A DNA stretch of 64,000 bases, from assembly GCF_012985465.1 (NCBI RefSeq), contig NZ_JAAQWN010000001.1, forward strand, positions 496,001 to 560,000, written 5' to 3'. Made by a program: the position numbers and the translations under genes. The DNA is from Pseudomonas sp. WS 5079. GTDB taxonomy: Bacteria; Pseudomonadota; Gammaproteobacteria; Pseudomonadales; Pseudomonadaceae. The notes under the pieces are model-generated. The model saw only the letters and a list, made by a program, of their open reading frames with translations, had not been told where the DNA came from and made no database searches. Position 1 is the first letter of the stretch, and the number at the start of each line of letters is the position of its first letter. Positions 61,242 to 64,000 of the stretch are shown here, one piece after another.

Positions 61242-61457
61242 ATGGACGACCCGAACAACAAACCGCCGACCTTCTGGCAGATGCTTCATAGCGTGATGGC
61301 TGCTGCATTTGGCGTGCAGAGCGGGAAGAACCGCGCGCGGGATTTTACCCATGGCAAGCCCAGCCATTTTGTCGTGCTGGGCATTTTGTTTACCGCCGTA
61401 TTTGCCCTGGCGCTCTTTGCCATCGTCAAGCTGGTGCTGCATCTGGCCGGGGTCTAG
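61242..61457 (+). CDS. DUF2970 small membrane protein
   Basis: The 71-residue protein (PPTFWQMLHSVMAAAFGVQS, then a C-terminal membrane helix LGILFTAVFALALFAIVKLV) matches DUF2970. Function is unknown. AGGAGGACTC precedes the ATG. It is divergent from the NEL gene and convergent with the binding-protein gene. Confidence 0.85.
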   Translation: MDDPNNKPPTFWQMLHSVMAAAFGVQSGKNRARDFTHGKPSHFVVLGILFTAVFALALFAIVKLVLHLAGV

Positions 61458-61463
61458 GCCCGG

Positions 61464-62543
61464 TCACTTCAACAGCAACTGCATGCTGAAGGGGTATTGG
61501 TAGGCCGCAGGCTTGCCCTGGGCCGACAGTGCGCGAAAATCCACGCCGTCGCCCTCGTGGTTACGCAGGTCCAGCAAGCGCTGGGCCTGTGGCCCGTCAA
61601 TCAACTGGAACAGTTTCACCTGGCGCTCACGCCCGCCATGGCTTTGGATGTCCACGCCCACGGCATCGTCGTGCAGCAGCACCATGGCCCAGCCACCGAC
61701 CGTAAAGTGCCCGGCCACCAGCGCACTGATCCGCCCTTGCAGCCGCGCCTGGAGGACATCGGGAGAGCTGTTGATCGCGCTGAACAACACGTCCTTGCCG
61801 GGTGCACGGCCACTGCCATTCAAGGCCTGCATGGCGCCGAGGGCCATTTCATCATTGGCCGACCAGACCAGGGTAGCCCGGGGGTAGCGCTTGAACATCT
61901 GGGTCGCCTGCTCGAATGCGCGCTGGCGGCTCCATTCGCCATACACCAACTGGCGCAGATGCACTTCGGGATGTTCGCGCAAGGCCCGCTGCAAGCCCTG
62001 CTCGCGCGCCTGAGAGGTCGGTGTGTACTTGGCGCCGGAAAACGCCAGCAACTCAAGGGTGCCACCGGACGGCACACGGCCATGTTGACGCAGCAGCTCC
62101 TTGAGCATCAGGTACCCGCCCTCCTCGTCGTTGGTCGTGAGGCTGCCCATCCAGTTCGGGTACTTCCCGGCGTCCAGCAGTTGCATCTGGTTCGGGGTCA
62201 GGGCGTTATTGACCAACAGTAGCTTGACCTGGCTACCCTGGGCCATGCGCAGGATCTGCGGGGCGATGTACTGCTCGTTGACCAGCACCAGGTAATCCGG
62301 GCGCTGCGGGCCCTGCAATGCTTCGCGGGCCTGCAGCAAGGTGTTTTGCGGATCACGCTCGGAATAACGCACGCGTAAATCCAGGCCGAGGTCCTTGGCC
62401 GCGGCCTGCATGAATTGCGCATAGCTGATCCAGAAGGTTTCAGTAGACAGACCTGGGTTGAGAAACACCACCGACGTTGCATGGGCCATCGTCCCGAACG
62501 CCATCCCCACCCACCACAAGCACCCGCAGAGAACCTTCAACAT
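61464..62543 (-). CDS. Periplasmic sugar-binding-like protein (orphan)
   Basis: The 359-residue exported protein has a signal peptide ending TMAHA and a periplasmic-binding-protein-4 fold (VVFLNPGLSTETFWISYAQF, VWSANDEMALGAMQAL). The NDEMA motif is typical of sugar-binding proteins. No permease or ATPase gene is nearby. It may instead feed a membrane sensor or a distant transporter. Confidence 0.88.
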   Translation of the reverse strand: MLKVLCGCLWWVGMAFGTMAHATSVVFLNPGLSTETFWISYAQFMQAAAKDLGLDLRVRYSERDPQNTLLQAREALQGPQRPDYLVLVNEQYIAPQILRMAQGSQVKLLLVNNALTPNQMQLLDAGKYPNWMGSLTTNDEEGGYLMLKELLRQHGRVPSGGTLELLAFSGAKYTPTSQAREQGLQRALREHPEVHLRQLVYGEWSRQRAFEQATQMFKRYPRATLVWSANDEMALGAMQALNGSGRAPGKDVLFSAINSSPDVLQARLQGRISALVAGHFTVGGWAMVLLHDDAVGVDIQSHGGRERQVKLFQLIDGPQAQRLLDLRNHEGDGVDFRALSAQGKPAAYQYPFSMQLLLK

Positions 62544-62648
62544 TACTGCCCGAACCCCGGAAATTGACAGATCATAATAGTGGCAATAAGCCTTTTGATC
62601 TTGGCTATTTAACGGCAGATCGGACAGTTTGGTGGTGATCAGTTCCCT

Positions 62649-62762
62649 TTACTGATGGCTGACCCAGAACACGGCGGTGGAAACCACCAGGATAATCAGG
62701 AACAGAATCGCCCAGGCGTCCACGGTACTGTCGGGTTTACGGGCTTTGGTTGGATTGCTCAT
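62649..62762 (-). CDS. Small single-helix membrane protein (37 aa)
   Basis: From ATG 62762 (GAGG 6 nt upstream) the 37-residue product has a polar N-terminus (SNPTKARKPDSTVDAW) and one membrane helix (AILFLIILVVSTAVFWV). A longer in-frame start at 62798 is possible. It is divergent from cysI. Function is unknown. Confidence 0.6.
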   Translation of the reverse strand: MSNPTKARKPDSTVDAWAILFLIILVVSTAVFWVSHQ

Positions 62763-62995
62763 CGCATCGCCTCTTGTCGGTTTTATGGCTGATTGCATTA
62801 AGACTCGTCCACAGTAAAGTCGATGATTGCCCGCATGACAAATGTGGGTATCGCGATAACCGTTCTCATTAGTCGATTTGGTTCTTTGCATATACTAAAA
62901 CATCACTTTTGCGCATAAACGCAAGCTGGTATCGTGCGCCGGCTCCGTTGGGAGTGCGCGGCCGTGCGCGCAGATTTGCCGAGAACAGGACCTAT

Positions 62996-64000
<1,005 letters not shown>

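Overview
The window looks like a chromosomal segment of a fluorescent pseudomonad (Pseudomonas fluorescens group). The evidence is high G+C, the complete functional-amyloid fapABCDEF operon, Pseudomonas-type neighbours (dpkA, gnd-zwf, cptA, pepN-zapE, cobW-cobN, cti, metH, cysI), and REP/REPIN-type palindromes containing GGGAGC-GGCTTGC. Gene calls rest on reading the translations; no database search was run. I saw no rRNA, tRNA, CRISPR array, transposase or integrase.

Layout. 1-5.3 kb: N-terminal part of a chemotaxis receptor, a purine permease/lipoprotein/GNAT run, two small proteins, and a Delta1-piperideine-2-carboxylate reductase (dpkA). 5.4-10.5 kb: a 1713-residue DUF6543-type toxin with a C-terminal HELSH motif. 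10.5-18.4 kb: PepSY protein, orphan FecR, the fap amyloid operon with a good sigma-54 promoter match, and a convergent sigma-54 activator whose receiver domain appears degenerate. 18.7-28.5 kb: nhaB, a tightly coupled gnd-zwf-HAD operon, cptA, small proteins, a GNAT and zapE. 28.5-36.1 kb: pepN, DUF2797, DUF1315, GlpG-like rhomboid, metallophosphoesterase, nadK and DUF1853.

36.2-46.9 kb is a cobalamin region. Two cobalamin riboswitches face away from each other. One precedes cobW-cobN-chlI/chlD on the minus strand; the other precedes cbtB-cbtA-cobE-cobM on the plus strand. A low-G+C segment between them carries a protein with HrpK-like helical repeats. The end of the chlI-like gene has a textbook -1 frameshift cassette: slippery A-AAA-AAG, a 5-nt spacer and a perfect 13-bp stem. 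It would fuse the AAA+ domain to the VWA domain encoded in the -1 frame, so one locus could supply both small (ChlI) and large (ChlID) cobaltochelatase subunits to CobN. This is the most interesting signal in the window.

47-64 kb: nfuA, cti (cis/trans fatty-acid isomerase), metH (a B12-dependent enzyme, fitting the B12 theme), a 2356-residue DUF6543/LRR/NEL-type E3 ubiquitin ligase, DUF2970, an orphan periplasmic sugar-binding protein, a 37-residue membrane protein and the start of cysI.

The themes are biofilm amyloid, cobalt/B12 metabolism, central carbon metabolism, and two giant toxin/effector proteins with no secretion apparatus in the window.
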